Assembly: GCF_012932915.1 (NCBI RefSeq)
Contig: NZ_VCQU01000004.1
Location: 248,001 to 312,000, forward strand
Source of the DNA: Antrihabitans stalactiti
GTDB lineage: Bacteria; Actinomycetota; Actinomycetes; Mycobacteriales; Mycobacteriaceae
Direction: 5' to 3'
DNA length: 64,000 bases
Notes under the pieces: model-generated
Database searches by the model: none
Seen by the model: the letters and a program-made list of their open reading frames with translations, nothing else
Told to the model about the DNA's origin: nothing
Made by a program: the position numbers and the translations under genes
Shown: in pieces, positions 53,591-63,617 of the stretch
How positions within the stretch are numbered: position 1 is the first letter of the stretch
Layout of the letters: every line of letters begins with the position of its first letter

Positions 53591-54803
53591 GCACATCCCA
53601 TCCATCGGTCCATTCGGCGTGCGAAAGGTAGTGCGCCGCCAACTCGGCGCGAGTACGAACATCGGCTGCATCGGTCCCCATGACGTTCACGTGCCCGATC
53701 TTGCGCGCCGGGCGCTCACCTTTCCCGTACAGGTGGACCTTGGCGTCGGGGAATCGCGCGAACAGGTGGTGAATGCGCTCGTCCATTGCCATGTGCGGCA
53801 CCTCCGGTGCGCCGAGCACATTGGCCATGACGGTGACCGGCGCAACCGGCGCCGTATCGCCGAGCGGGTAGTCCAGCACGGACCGTAGATGCTGCTCGAA
53901 CTGTGATGTTCGCGACCCATCCATCGTCCAGTGACCTGAGTTGTGCGGACGCATTGCAAGTTCGTTGACGAGCAGCCGGCCGTCGAGCGTCTCGAACAGC
54001 TCGACCGCCATGGCGCCGACGACGCCGAGGTCCGCCGCCAAACGCAGCGCCAACTCTTCGGCTTCGGTCGCCAGTTCGTCCGAGAGGTCGGGCGCGGGCG
54101 CGATGACGACAGCACATTGACCGTCTCGCTGGACAGTCTCGACGATCGGCCATGCCGCACCCTGGCCGAACGGCGACCGAGCCACCATCGCCGAGAGCTC
54201 CCTGCGCAGGGGCACCTTCGATTCGACGAGCAGCGCGACACCGCGTGCCAGCTGCTCGGTCGCGATCGCCTCGGCCTCACCCGCATCGGCAGGCATCCAG
54301 ACGCCGCGTCCGTCGTAGCCGCCGCGGATGGCCTTCACCACCACGGGCCAGCCGTTCTTGTCGGCGAATGCCGCAACGTCGGCGGTCGAGCGGACCTCGG
54401 CAAACGCGGGAACCGGCACGCCCAACTCGGTGAGCTTCCGACGCATCCGCAGTTTGTCCTGCGCGAAGACCAGTGCCTCCGGCGGCGGTGCGACGTTGAC
54501 GCCTTCTGCGACGAGAATCTCGAGATGCTCGGTCGGGACGTGCTCGTGATCGAAAGTGAAGGCGCTCGAGCCCGCGGCCGCTTTGCGAAGCGCCGCAAGG
54601 TCGGTGTGGGTGCCGATCACGACATCGGCGCTGACCTGGGCAGCAGGATCGTTCGAGGTCTCGGCCAGCACTCGCAGACATTGTCCGAGCGCGATTGCGG
54701 CTTGGTGCGTCATACGCGCGAGCTGACCTCCCCCGATCATGGTGACGACCGGCAAAGACGCGGAATCGCGTAAATCGCCGGTGCGAGAGGGGGAACTGTT
54801 CAC
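53583..54803 (-). CDS. purK: 5-(carboxyamino)imidazole ribonucleotide synthase
   Basis: A 406-residue ATP-grasp enzyme. N-terminal nucleotide loop [13 protein letters not shown]-grasp segments [15 protein letters not shown] and [20 protein letters not shown], and [10 protein letters not shown]. The GTG at 54803 has GGAGA just upstream, preferred over an ATG six codons earlier that lacks one. Operon purK-purE-tetR-fadE25. Confidence 0.94.
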   Translation of the reverse strand: MNSSPSRTGDLRDSASLPVVTMIGGGQLARMTHQAAIALGQCLRVLAETSNDPAAQVSADVVIGTHTDLAALRKAAAGSSAFTFDHEHVPTEHLEILVAEGVNVAPPPEALVFAQDKLRMRRKLTELGVPVPAFAEVRSTADVAAFADKNGWPVVVKAIRGGYDGRGVWMPADAGEAEAIATEQLARGVALLVESKVPLRRELSAMVARSPFGQGAAWPIVETVQRDGQCAVVIAPAPDLSDELATEAEELALRLAADLGVVGAMAVELFETLDGRLLVNELAMRPHNSGHWTMDGSRTSQFEQHLRSVLDYPLGDTAPVAPVTVMANVLGAPEVPHMAMDERIHHLFARFPDAKVHLYGKGERPARKIGHVNVMGTDAADVRTRAELAAHYLSHAEWTDGWDVHG

Positions 54804-54870
54804 GATTCTCCATGGTGTCATGAGCGGGTTGCTGGTCAGCAGTTAGTTGCCTTTCGTACACTGCATCGTT

Positions 54871-55434
54871 GTGTCCCTAGTCGATGACGTGGTCAACCGC
54901 GTACCCCAACCGTTCCGGGACATAGCGCTCCGTAACACCGAGCTCATCAAATTCGCGATCGTAGGTGGAACGACGTTCGTCATCGACTCGGGCATTTTCT
55001 ACACGCTCAAGTTGAGCGTACTGAACGAGAAGCCGGTCACAGCGAAGATCATCTCCGGTGTCATCGCCGTGATCGCGTCCTACATTCTCAACCGCGAGTG
55101 GTCGTTCAAGAACCGCGGCGGACGCGAACGTCACCACGAAGCACTGCTGTTCTTCCTGGTCAGCGGGGTTGGCGTGGTGCTCGCCTTCATCCCGCTCTGG
55201 ATCTCGAGCTACGTCTTCGACTTCCGACAGCCCGACGTCAGCCTCACGACCGAAAATATTGCCGACTTCATCAGCGCCTACGTCATCGGCAATATTCTGC
55301 AGATGATTTTCCGCTTCTGGTCGATGCGTCGCTTCGTCTTCCCCGAAGAGAACATCCACGGCGCTCAAGCCGGCTCGACCGACTTCGACCCGACGCCGGA
55401 AGAGATTGCCGAAGAGGAACTAGGTCACAGCTGA
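54871..55434 (+). CDS. GtrA-family membrane protein
   Basis: A 187-residue protein with four predicted membrane helices (LIKFAIVGGTTFVIDSGIFY, then SGVIAVIASYILN, EALLFFLVSGVGVVLAFIPL, FISAYVIGNILQMIFRF). GtrA proteins help move polyprenyl-linked sugars across the membrane in cell-wall or lipoglycan synthesis (Rv3277 lies here). GTG 54871 is chosen; a TTG eight codons upstream is in frame. An acidic C-terminal tail follows the last helix. Confidence 0.88.
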   Translation: MSLVDDVVNRVPQPFRDIALRNTELIKFAIVGGTTFVIDSGIFYTLKLSVLNEKPVTAKIISGVIAVIASYILNREWSFKNRGGRERHHEALLFFLVSGVGVVLAFIPLWISSYVFDFRQPDVSLTTENIADFISAYVIGNILQMIFRFWSMRRFVFPEENIHGAQAGSTDFDPTPEEIAEEELGHS

Positions 55435-55435
55435 A

Positions 55436-56770
55436 TCAGCGCGGCTCGTCGACCCGAATCGTGACCGGATCGCGTGCGGATGCCAGGAAGAGCGCAAACA
55501 ACGCCGGACGACGACGCTGCAGCTCGAGGCGGCCACCATCCGCCTCCACTAATGCGCGAGCCAATGCCAAGCCCACACCAGTCGAACCAGCGCCCGAAAA
55601 CCCGCGGTCGAATATGTGCGGGGCGAGGTCGTTGCTCACACCTTCGCCTTCGTCCGCCACTTCGACGCAGATGGTTGGGTCACGGTCGGCGCTGTATTGA
55701 TCCCCCGTCGCTCCGCTCGCCCCGACGCGAGCCATACGGACCGACACTGTGCAATTTCCCCCGCCGTGCACCAATGCGTTGTCCACGAGGACCGCGACAG
55801 CCTCACGCAACCGCGACCCGGTGACCGGGGCACGCAACGAATAGTCTCCGGCGAGTCGCAACGACCGCCCGGCGTCCTCGAACGGTCGTTGCCACTCGCT
55901 GACAACGGTCTCCAACTCGTCGGTGACCGAAATCGGCACACCACTCACAGCGCCGTCGGTGCGGGATGCGCGAACTAGGTCGTCGATGGCAGTCGTCAAC
56001 CGGTCCACCTGAGCCATCGCGGCTTCGGCCTCGTCGACGACAGCCGGATCGTCGTGCACCGACAGCTCGTCGAGTCGCAGCCGGACCGCGGTCAGCCTGC
56101 TTCGCAGTTGGTGCGACACGTCGGCGACGAGCGCGCGCTCGCGTTGCAGCCGGATCGCGATCTCGACGGTCGCCGCATCGAGGACGTCGGACACTCGATC
56201 GAGTTCGGGGATCCCGTGCCGACGCGGGTCGGGACGAAAGTCGCCTTCGGTCAGGCGTGCCGCCCGCGCAGCGACGTCGCGGAGTGGATCGGCAAGCCGG
56301 CGGGCTGTGACGATCGCGACTGCGGTGCCTGCCGCCATCGACGCGATGACCACCAACCCCACCGCCCCGACCGCTTGCCGTTGTCGAGAACGCATTTCGT
56401 GGGACGGAACAGTCAACCGCAGCGAACCGGAGGTTCCCATGGACAACGATTCGGTGATCGGTTTCGACACCTCGCGCGCACCGATGTCGACGCGCGACGC
56501 ACTGTCTTCCGGCGTGGGATAGACGACGACAAGCTGACCGTCGTCGGGAATGAGCAGCCGGACCGCGCTGGTATCCAACGCCCCCGAAACCAGGCCCCGA
56601 TTGCCTTCCTGCGCAATGATTTCGGCTGCCATACGGTCGAGGCGGGCTTGCAGATCGTTGCGGGTGATGTCTTCGACCCACAACCACGCCGTGTACATCA
56701 GCGGTACGCCGAGTACCAGCGTCGTCAGCAGCACGACCGCCAGGACGGACAGCAGTATTCGGCGGCGCAT
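55436..56770 (-). CDS. Sensor histidine kinase of an additional two-component system
   Basis: A 444-residue kinase. TM1 (about 7-32), an extracytoplasmic segment, TM2 (about 134-158), HAMP, then an H box VSHQLRSRLTAVRLRL with His220. The more usual form is SHELRTPL. The HATPase region has AVAVLVDNALVHGGGNC, VADEGEGVS and GSTGVGLALARALVEADGGR. It pairs with the regulator immediately upstream. No counterpart exists between gtrA and the PH-domain gene in M. tuberculosis. The stop is one base from the gtrA stop (convergent). Confidence 0.9.
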   Translation of the reverse strand: MRRRILLSVLAVVLLTTLVLGVPLMYTAWLWVEDITRNDLQARLDRMAAEIIAQEGNRGLVSGALDTSAVRLLIPDDGQLVVVYPTPEDSASRVDIGAREVSKPITESLSMGTSGSLRLTVPSHEMRSRQRQAVGAVGLVVIASMAAGTAVAIVTARRLADPLRDVAARAARLTEGDFRPDPRRHGIPELDRVSDVLDAATVEIAIRLQRERALVADVSHQLRSRLTAVRLRLDELSVHDDPAVVDEAEAAMAQVDRLTTAIDDLVRASRTDGAVSGVPISVTDELETVVSEWQRPFEDAGRSLRLAGDYSLRAPVTGSRLREAVAVLVDNALVHGGGNCTVSVRMARVGASGATGDQYSADRDPTICVEVADEGEGVSNDLAPHIFDRGFSGAGSTGVGLALARALVEADGGRLELQRRRPALFALFLASARDPVTIRVDEPR

Positions 56771-56776
56771 GTATTG

Positions 56777-57457
56777 CTAGTCGGCGTTCAGGCGGAACCC
56801 GACGCCGCGAACGGTGGCGATCCGCCGTTCGGCAACCGGGCCCTCGTCGCCGATCTTGCGGCGCAACCAAGACATATGCATGTCCAGCGTCTTGGACCCA
56901 CGCAGATCGACGTCACCCCACACTTCGCGCAGGATGACCTCACGCGGAACGACCTGGCCCGCACGGTCGAGCAGCACTTTGAGCAGCTCGTACTCCTTGT
57001 TGGCCAACACGACCTCGGAACCGTTCACCAACACCCGTCGAGCGGCTGGCTCCAGCCGGATGCCACCGACCTCGAGCACGGCATCTTCGATGCCACCACT
57101 GCGGCGCAGCAGCGCACGGACCCGTGCCATCAGCTCGGCGAGCCGAAACGGCTTACCGACATAGTCGTCGGCACCGGCGTCGAGCCCGACAACGAAGTCG
57201 ACCTCGTCGGTCCGGGCGGTCAGCATGAGGACCGCAAGTTCGGAGCCGCGAGCCCGGACCTGCCTGCAGACCTCCAGCCCGTCCATTCCGGGCAAGCCCA
57301 GATCGAGGATGAGCAGATCGTGCGATCCCTCGAGCGCCTGCTCAAGGACCGCTGGGCCCCAATCCGACACGGTCACCGTGTAGCCCTCGCGGCCCAGAGC
57401 GCGCGAAAGTGGTGCGGCGATGGCCTCGTCGTCTTCTGCCAAAAGCACTGTGGTCAT
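56777..57457 (-). CDS. OmpR-family response regulator
   Basis: A 226-residue regulator. Receiver: EDDEA at 8-12, phospho-acceptor Asp52 (ILDLGLPGMDG), conserved Lys in YVGKPF. The C-terminal winged helix has YELLKVLLDRAGQVVPREVI and DMHMSWLRRKIGDEG. It precedes the histidine kinase by six bases, and its ATG overlaps the PH-domain gene's stop by four bases. Confidence 0.92.
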   Translation of the reverse strand: MTTVLLAEDDEAIAAPLSRALGREGYTVTVSDWGPAVLEQALEGSHDLLILDLGLPGMDGLEVCRQVRARGSELAVLMLTARTDEVDFVVGLDAGADDYVGKPFRLAELMARVRALLRRSGGIEDAVLEVGGIRLEPAARRVLVNGSEVVLANKEYELLKVLLDRAGQVVPREVILREVWGDVDLRGSKTLDMHMSWLRRKIGDEGPVAERRIATVRGVGFRLNAD

Positions 57458-57963
57458 TGGTTTTCCCTATGATCGTCGGCGTCGAACACCTGGTGGTACA
57501 GCAGCGAGTGCACCTGCTGGACCTGTGGGATGTCGTCGTATTCCAATGGGTCTTCCGACGCCGACCCGATGATCAGCGTGCCGGTGCCGAGCATCCGGTC
57601 GAAAAGCCCGTGCCGGAATTGAACGCTCGAGATGCGGTTCATCGGAATGTCGATTCCCGTGTGCGTCAGCACGCCGTGCCGAATCAGCACGCGCCTGTCC
57701 GTCACGATGAAATGTGTACTGCGCCAACGCAGCAGCGGCGGGATACACCGCCAGGCAACTACTGCCACCCACACCACGACGACAAGGCCCAGCAGCACCG
57801 TTCGCGTCGTGCCTTCTTGATTGAGCACCACTCCAACCAGAAATCCCGCGACGGCGGTCGACAGGATGAAGGTCAACGCTGGAACGAAAAGCATCTTCCA
57901 ATGAGGGTGACGGTGCAGCAGCAGTTCCTCGTCCCGCGCGAGGGCATCCTCCGGGTATCCCAT
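57454..57963 (-). CDS. PH-domain membrane protein (bPH2; Rv3278c-like)
   Basis: A 169-residue protein with two membrane helices (about 24-45 and 52-70) and a C-terminal bacterial PH domain (HFIVTDRRVLIRHGVLTHTG, then IPMNRISSVQF). Such proteins sense or organise membrane lipids; exact role unknown. It is followed by the two-component genes. Confidence 0.85.
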   Translation of the reverse strand: MGYPEDALARDEELLLHRHPHWKMLFVPALTFILSTAVAGFLVGVVLNQEGTTRTVLLGLVVVVWVAVVAWRCIPPLLRWRSTHFIVTDRRVLIRHGVLTHTGIDIPMNRISSVQFRHGLFDRMLGTGTLIIGSASEDPLEYDDIPQVQQVHSLLYHQVFDADDHRENQ

Positions 57964-57978
57964 GGGTGGACAGTACCT

Positions 57979-58602
57979 CTATCGCTGCAGGCCGGAGAGT
58001 TCTCGAGCCACGTTTGCCCGCGCCTGCGCTTCCCATCTCGCAAAGCCGTCGGCCGTCGTGAAAAGACGGTCGTGCTCGAGCATTCCGCGAAGGACATGGG
58101 CGCGGCCCGTACGCCACATCTCCTCCGGAACCGCCGCGTACTCCTCGCGCACGGCGGCCGCGTACCAGTCGTACCGCTCGGCTGCCGCACCCAAGATCGC
58201 CAAGTCGGCATCGAGCAGGGCTGGTGCGAGGTCGTCGTCGGAGGGCTTGTGCTCGATCGTCGCGAGTACCAACTGCTCGACCCGAGTGATCAACCGCTCG
58301 CTCGCCCCCGACAACCAGCGGCGAGCCCACGCGGCGCTCGCGCGCTCGTCGGCGCCGGGCTTCGCGTCGTAGACGACGTCGTGGGCACATGCAGCCAGAG
58401 TAAGCACGGATTTGTCGACTGCCGAGCGATCGTGTGCGAGCTCGGCCGAATGACGCACGACAGCGAGGACGTGATCGACGTTGTGGTAGCGCCGATGCGG
58501 CTCCGAATACCGATTGATCAGGTCGACGGCACCGTCGGTCGCCGTGCCGTGCGCTACCCCGACCGAGGTCGCCGCCGTCGTCCAGAATTCGGCGAGAGTC
58601 AT
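57979..58602 (-). CDS. HD-type metal-dependent phosphohydrolase-like protein
   Basis: A 207-residue helical protein of the predicted metal-dependent HD family (COG4339 type). Metal ligands appear in PHRRYHNVDHV, AACAHDVVYD and a later LLDADLAILG. Substrate not known. The ATG overlaps the birA stop (ATGA). Confidence 0.82.
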   Translation of the reverse strand: MTLAEFWTTAATSVGVAHGTATDGAVDLINRYSEPHRRYHNVDHVLAVVRHSAELAHDRSAVDKSVLTLAACAHDVVYDAKPGADERASAAWARRWLSGASERLITRVEQLVLATIEHKPSDDDLAPALLDADLAILGAAAERYDWYAAAVREEYAAVPEEMWRTGRAHVLRGMLEHDRLFTTADGFARWEAQARANVARELSGLQR

Positions 58603-59393
58603 TGCGCTCGCAGATGTGTGACGTCACCCGCCGATACCGCGCGACCGTCGATCAGCAAACGACCGTTCTCGTCGACATCTTGTGCGACGCCGGTGATGAT
58701 GTCGCCACCGGGCAGGTCCGCACGGACCCGCGCACCCAACGTCGAGCACCGTTCCCGATACGCGGACGCCAAGTCCACGGTCGACCAGTTCGCGGCCTCC
58801 CACGCGGTCAGTCGTGAGGCAAGTTCGCGCAGCAACGCACGGACCAGCGTCATCCGATCGGTCACTTCGGCACCGGCAAGCGACAACGACGTCGCCTCCG
58901 GAACCGGCAATTCCTCTTCGCTCAGCGTCACGTTCAAGCCGACACCGACGACGACGGCCGGGTCCGGACCGGGCGTCGCGACCTCGACGAGGATTCCGCA
59001 CAATTTGCGCCCGTCGACCAGAACATCGTTGGGCCACTTCAGATTCGCATCGATATCGGTCACGTTGCGGACCGTGTCGACAACCGCGATTCCCGTCACC
59101 AACGGTAACCAGCCGAGCTGCTCCGGATCGATGCCACGCAAACGCAGCAACACCGACATGGCAACCTGCGCCTGCGGTGGACTGACCCATACCCGTTGAT
59201 GGCGCCCGCGTCCGCGGGTCTGCGCCTCCGCGATCAACACGGTCCGGTCGGAGTCGCTCGACGAGGCCCGCGCGAGCAGGTCGGCGTTGGTCGATCCGGT
59301 CTCGGCGACCACCTCAAGCTCGGCGTAGTAGGGGTCGAGCCCACGACGCAGGTCGGCGGCACTCAGCGGCGGCCGATCCAGGTTGGAGTACAT
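58599..59393 (-). CDS. birA: Biotin-[acetyl-CoA-carboxylase] ligase
   Basis: A 264-residue monofunctional BirA without an N-terminal DNA-binding domain. Biotin/ATP motif TRGRGRHQRVWVSPP, then KWPNDVLVDGRKLCGILVE and GLNVTLSEEELP. It would biotinylate the biotin carriers of acyl-CoA carboxylases and the biotinyl protein at 1.6 kb. Divergent from accD5, whose holoenzyme needs it. Confidence 0.94.
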   Translation of the reverse strand: MYSNLDRPPLSAADLRRGLDPYYAELEVVAETGSTNADLLARASSSDSDRTVLIAEAQTRGRGRHQRVWVSPPQAQVAMSVLLRLRGIDPEQLGWLPLVTGIAVVDTVRNVTDIDANLKWPNDVLVDGRKLCGILVEVATPGPDPAVVVGVGLNVTLSEEELPVPEATSLSLAGAEVTDRMTLVRALLRELASRLTAWEAANWSTVDLASAYRERCSTLGARVRADLPGGDIITGVAQDVDENGRLLIDGRAVSAGDVTHLRAQ

Positions 59394-59459
59394 GCGTCGA
59401 CCCTACTCGAGGCAGCCTCATCTTTTGCCTATTGAAGGACATAGTTAAGCTGACTCCCC

Positions 59460-61088
59460 ATGACCAGTGTCCAAGATCCCGCGACAGCTGCGCCCGACAT
59501 CCACACCACGTCGGGAAAGCTCGCCGACCTGCGCAACCGCCTTATCGAGGCGGAGCACCCGAGCGGGGAAGCTGCCGTCGACAGGGTCCACGCCAAAGGC
59601 AAGATGACCGCCCGCGAGCGCATCCTCGCCCTGCTGGACGAAGGCTCGTTCGTCGAGATGGATGCCCTTGCCCGGCACCGCAGCGTCAACTTCGGGCAGG
59701 CCGAGAACCGGCCGCTCGGCGACGGCGTCGTGACCGGCTTCGGCACCATCGACGGACGCGACATCTGCGTCTTCAGCCAGGACGTGACCGTCTTCGGTGG
59801 CAGCCTCGGTGAGGTCTACGGCGAGAAGATCGTCAAGGTGATGGACCTCGCCATCAAGACCGGCAGGCCGCTCGTCGGCATCAACGAGGGGGCGGGCGCA
59901 CGCATCCAGGAAGGCGTCGTCTCGCTCGGTCTGTACGGCCAGATCTTCCACCGCAACGTCCTCGCCTCCGGCGTGATCCCGCAGATTTCGCTGATCATGG
60001 GCGCGGCGGCCGGCGGCCACGTCTACTCCCCCGCGCTGACCGACTTCGTCGTCATGGTCGACCAGACCAGTCAGATGTTCGTCACCGGTCCCGACGTCAT
60101 CAAGTCGGTCACCGGCGAGGAAGTCACCATGGAAGACCTCGGTGGCGCGCACACGCACATGGTCAAGTCCGGTGTGGCGCACTACGTCGCGTCCGGTGAG
60201 CAGGATGCCCTCGACTACGTCAAGGAGCTGCTGAGCTACCTCCCCAGCAACAACCGGGCAGAGGCACCTCGCACCGAACCGACCGATCCGATCAACGGCT
60301 CGATCGAGGACAACCTCACCGACGAGGACCTCGAGCTGGACACGCTGATCCCGGACTCACCGAACCAGCCGTACGACATGCACGAGGTCATCCGTCGCCT
60401 GCTCGACGACGACGAGCTCCTCGAAGTCCAGGCAGAACGTGCGATGAACATCATCTGCTGCTTCGGTCGAATCGACGGACGGTCGGTCGGAATCGTCGCG
60501 AACCAGCCCACGCAGTTCGCAGGCTGTCTCGACATCGACGCCTCCGAGAAGGCGGCGCGCTTCGTCCGGACCTGCGACGCGTTCAACATTCCGATCATCA
60601 CGCTGGTCGACGTTCCCGGCTTCCTTCCCGGTACCGGCCAGGAATACAACGGCATCATCCGCCGCGGCGCGAAGCTCCTCTACGCATACGGCGAGGCGAC
60701 CGTCGGCAAGATCACCGTCATCACCCGCAAGGCCTACGGCGGCGCGTACGACGTGATGGGGTCCAAGCACATGGGCGCCGACGTCAATCTCGCGTGGCCG
60801 ACGGCACAGATCGCGGTCATGGGCGCATCCGGCGCGGTCGGGTTCGTCTACCGCAAGCAGCTCGCCGAGGCCGAGAAGGACGGCAGCGACGTTCAGGCTC
60901 TGCGCCTGAAGCTGCAGAACGAGTACGAAGACACGCTGGTCAACCCGTACATCGCGGCCGAGCGTGGCTACGTCGATGCCGTCATCCCGCCGTCGCACAC
61001 CCGCGGTCAGATCGTGTCGGCACTGCGGCTCCTCGAGCGCAAGATGGTCAACGTTCCGGCGAAGAAGCATGGGAACATCCCGCTGTGA
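59460..61088 (+). CDS. accD5: Acyl-CoA carboxylase carboxyltransferase subunit AccD5
   Basis: A 542-residue beta subunit. It transfers the carboxyl group from biotin to propionyl- or acetyl-CoA, supplying methylmalonyl-/malonyl-CoA for lipid synthesis. Oxyanion-hole glycines: [13 protein letters not shown] and [14 protein letters not shown]. Other motifs: [20 protein letters not shown] and [18 protein letters not shown]. The epsilon subunit gene overlaps its stop. The biotin-bearing alpha subunit (accA3 in M. tuberculosis) should lie beyond the window. Confidence 0.96.
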   Translation: MTSVQDPATAAPDIHTTSGKLADLRNRLIEAEHPSGEAAVDRVHAKGKMTARERILALLDEGSFVEMDALARHRSVNFGQAENRPLGDGVVTGFGTIDGRDICVFSQDVTVFGGSLGEVYGEKIVKVMDLAIKTGRPLVGINEGAGARIQEGVVSLGLYGQIFHRNVLASGVIPQISLIMGAAAGGHVYSPALTDFVVMVDQTSQMFVTGPDVIKSVTGEEVTMEDLGGAHTHMVKSGVAHYVASGEQDALDYVKELLSYLPSNNRAEAPRTEPTDPINGSIEDNLTDEDLELDTLIPDSPNQPYDMHEVIRRLLDDDELLEVQAERAMNIICCFGRIDGRSVGIVANQPTQFAGCLDIDASEKAARFVRTCDAFNIPIITLVDVPGFLPGTGQEYNGIIRRGAKLLYAYGEATVGKITVITRKAYGGAYDVMGSKHMGADVNLAWPTAQIAVMGASGAVGFVYRKQLAEAEKDGSDVQALRLKLQNEYEDTLVNPYIAAERGYVDAVIPPSHTRGQIVSALRLLERKMVNVPAKKHGNIPL

Positions 61089-61327
61089 CATCTACGAATG
61101 CGACGAACGAGAGCGCCGAACAGCTGGTCCAGGTACTCAAAGGTGCGCCGACCGATGACGAACTCGCCGCATTGGTGGCTGTGCTGACCACTGCCGCAAG
61201 CTCGGCACCGGCGGCCGCCGGTCCGACCAAGCCGATCGAGCTGTGGGGGAACCCCACGTTTTCGCACCGCGGCGCGGCACCGTTCTCGCCGTACGCGTTC
61301 CAGCACCTTTCACACCTCCGGGGTTGA
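61085..61327 (+). CDS. accE: Acyl-CoA carboxylase epsilon subunit
   Basis: An 80-residue protein. The N-terminal helix ([20 protein letters not shown]) and the C-terminal segment [10 protein letters not shown] are typical of AccE5 subunits, which stabilise the AccA3-AccD5 complex. GTG overlaps the accD5 stop (GTGA), and the stop overlaps the maf start. Confidence 0.9.
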   Translation: MTSTNATNESAEQLVQVLKGAPTDDELAALVAVLTTAASSAPAAAGPTKPIELWGNPTFSHRGAAPFSPYAFQHLSHLRG

Positions 61328-61986
61328 CCCGCCTCGTTCTGGCATCGGCGTCGCCTGCGCGATTGTCGGTGCTGCGTTCGGCGGGGATCGAGCCCATCGT
61401 CCGCGTATCCGACGTGGACGAGGATGCGGTGGTCGCGGCGCTGCCCCACGACACCGCACCCGAAGCTGTCGTGGTCGAGCTGGCGAAAGCAAAGGCACAC
61501 ACCGTCGCCAGTGAGCTCACGGCCGGTCTCGAGGGTGTCTGCTGGCTCGACGGCGCCGATGCATTCGACTGCGTGATCGTCGGCTGCGATTCGATGCTCC
61601 ATATCGACGGGCAGTTGCAGGGCAAGCCGCACACCATCGCGAATGCGCGCGAACGCTGGGCCGAGATGGCCGGCCACTCGGGCGATCTGCTCACCGGGCA
61701 CAGCGTGCTGCGGCTGCTCGACGGCAAGATCGTCGCGTCGAGCGCCGATTGCAGTAGCACCACAGTCCATTTCGGCACGCCGACGCCGGACGACTTGGCC
61801 GCTTACTTGGATACCGGCGAACCATTGAAAGTCGCAGGCGCATTCACTCTCGATGGCCTAGGCGGTTGGTTCGTCGACCGCATCGAAGGCGATCCGTCGA
61901 GCGTGATCGGGATCGGACTGCCGCTGCTGCGGCGGCTGCTTGCCGACGTGAACGTCAGCGTTGCCCAATTGTGGGCCGCAGGCTGA
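61324..61986 (+). CDS. maf: Maf-family nucleotide pyrophosphatase
   Basis: A 220-residue house-cleaning enzyme that hydrolyses dTTP/UTP and modified nucleotides. The N-terminus LVLASASPARLSVLRSAG carries the SxxR signature, followed by VGCDSMLHIDG and ITGHSVL-type motif LLTGHSVLRL. The TTG at 61324 overlaps the accE stop (TTGA) and fits the family length, so initiation is at a TTG through coupling. Orthologue of Rv3282. Confidence 0.92.
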   Translation: MTRLVLASASPARLSVLRSAGIEPIVRVSDVDEDAVVAALPHDTAPEAVVVELAKAKAHTVASELTAGLEGVCWLDGADAFDCVIVGCDSMLHIDGQLQGKPHTIANARERWAEMAGHSGDLLTGHSVLRLLDGKIVASSADCSSTTVHFGTPTPDDLAAYLDTGEPLKVAGAFTLDGLGGWFVDRIEGDPSSVIGIGLPLLRRLLADVNVSVAQLWAAG

Positions 61987-62643
61987 TCAGGCCCTCGCCA
62001 GCGCTTTTGCCGTAGGGGTCAACCTGGCCAGGCACAGTTCGGGTTCGACGAACGGGTGCAGGCTGGCGGTGAACGCGCCAGGCGTTCCCGCTCGGTCCAG
62101 AATCTCGCGCATCAGTCCGAGATGGACGCCACAGACCACTTCTGAATGGGTGCGCGCAAGGTCGCGGAGCGGACATGCGGTGAGCCTGATCGTCGCGCTG
62201 GTGGCGTTGTGCGGGAGCTCTGCGGACCGGTCCGGCGCGAATCCGAGCTCGGCCAGCAACGTCGTCGCAACCTCGCGCGCTTCGTCGAGATTTCGAACCG
62301 GACGGTCGACGTCGTCGATCTTCGCGGCCCACGCACGCCCAGCAGTGACGGACGCGTCGAGTCGGCGCTTGGGGTCGGCGCCTAGCTGATCGGCGAGCAC
62401 CTGCGCAAGGTCCTGATATCCGACCGACCGCTGGACCGCCATGTAGCCGATGCGAGGACGCCCCCGCCCACGTGGCGGCTGCTGCACCTGCGAAACCAGC
62501 GATTCCCGCGTGAGCACGTCGAGATGAAAGCGCACGGTAGTGATGTGCTGGCCTGTCTGCTGTGCGAGGGCTTGGGCGTCCATAGGCTCGCCGGCCTGAC
62601 GAAGGAGTGTCAGCAAACGACGTCGGGGCCACGAGTCGGACAT
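61987..62643 (-). CDS. Winged-helix regulator with C-terminal cysteines (SufR/ArsR-like)
   Basis: A 218-residue protein. The N-terminal winged helix ([20 protein letters not shown], then [16 protein letters not shown]) is ArsR/SufR-like. The C-terminal domain has three cysteines ([20 protein letters not shown] and ELCLARL) in a spacing similar to Fe-S-binding regulators of the SufR type. The ATG at 62643 has AAGGGGG eight bases upstream. Divergent from sseA-sufE, which fits a role in sulfur or Fe-S control. Ligand not proven. Confidence 0.78.
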   Translation of the reverse strand: MSDSWPRRRLLTLLRQAGEPMDAQALAQQTGQHITTVRFHLDVLTRESLVSQVQQPPRGRGRPRIGYMAVQRSVGYQDLAQVLADQLGADPKRRLDASVTAGRAWAAKIDDVDRPVRNLDEAREVATTLLAELGFAPDRSAELPHNATSATIRLTACPLRDLARTHSEVVCGVHLGLMREILDRAGTPGAFTASLHPFVEPELCLARLTPTAKALARA

Positions 62644-62729
62644 GGCGAAACCCCCTTTCGGGAGTGACTTTAACGGATCGCCCTGGTGTTGCCGATACCA
62701 TCGGATGTGTCGATGACAGGAGATCACCA

Positions 62730-63617
62730 ATGCCAGTTCCCCGCGACCCAGATCGCGCGTTCGAGGCGTATGCACATCCGGAGCGGCTCGTATCGACCCA
62801 ATGGCTTTCGTCGAAGCTCGGCAATCGTGATGTGAAGATCGTCGAATCCGACGAAGACGTGCTGCTCTACGACGTCGGCCACATCCCCGGCGCACAGAAG
62901 ATCGACTGGCACCTCGATCTCAACGACCCGGTGACTCGCGATTACATCGACGGCGAACAGTTCGCAAAGTTGATGAGCCGCAAGGGAATCAAGCGCGACG
63001 ACACCGTCGTCATCTACGGCGACAAGAGCAACTGGTGGGCCGCGTACGCGCTGTGGGTGTTCACGCTGTTCGGACACGAGGATGTTCGCCTCCTCGACGG
63101 CGGGCGCGATGCCTGGTTCAGCGAAGAGCGCGATGCCAGCTACGACGTCCCGGTGGTTACGCCGAGCGAATATCCCGTCGTGCAACGCGACGATTCGCTG
63201 ATCCGCGCCTTCAAGGACGACGTGGCTGCCCATATCGGAAAAGGGCCGCTGATCGACGTCCGATCGCTTCCGGAGTACACGGGTGAGCGCACTCACATGC
63301 CCGATTATCCGGAGGAAGGCGCGCTGCGCGGAGGCCACATTCCGACCGCGGTCAGCATTCCGTGGGCGCAGGCCGCAGGCCAGGGTGGCCGATTCAAATC
63401 ACGCCAGCAGTTGGACGAGATCTACGGCCGGTTCGCGTCGGACGAGGACGTCGTCACCTACTGCCGAATCGGCGAGCGGTCGAGCCACACGTGGTTCGTG
63501 CTGACCTACTTGCTCGGCTTCACAAAGGTCCGTAACTACGACGGGTCGTGGACCGAGTGGGGCAACGCGGTCCGTGCGCCGATCACGAAGGGCGAATTGC
63601 CAGGCGACGCGCCATGA
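62730..63617 (+). CDS. sseA: Sulfurtransferase (rhodanese) SseA
   Basis: A 295-residue protein with two rhodanese domains. The inactive N-terminal domain ([20 protein letters not shown]) precedes the active one, where Cys245 lies in [13 protein letters not shown], typical of thiosulfate sulfurtransferases. It transfers sulfane sulfur and probably supplies the SufE-like protein encoded next. ACAGGAGA precedes the ATG at 62730. Orthologue of Rv3283. Confidence 0.94.
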   Translation: MPVPRDPDRAFEAYAHPERLVSTQWLSSKLGNRDVKIVESDEDVLLYDVGHIPGAQKIDWHLDLNDPVTRDYIDGEQFAKLMSRKGIKRDDTVVIYGDKSNWWAAYALWVFTLFGHEDVRLLDGGRDAWFSEERDASYDVPVVTPSEYPVVQRDDSLIRAFKDDVAAHIGKGPLIDVRSLPEYTGERTHMPDYPEEGALRGGHIPTAVSIPWAQAAGQGGRFKSRQQLDEIYGRFASDEDVVTYCRIGERSSHTWFVLTYLLGFTKVRNYDGSWTEWGNAVRAPITKGELPGDAP

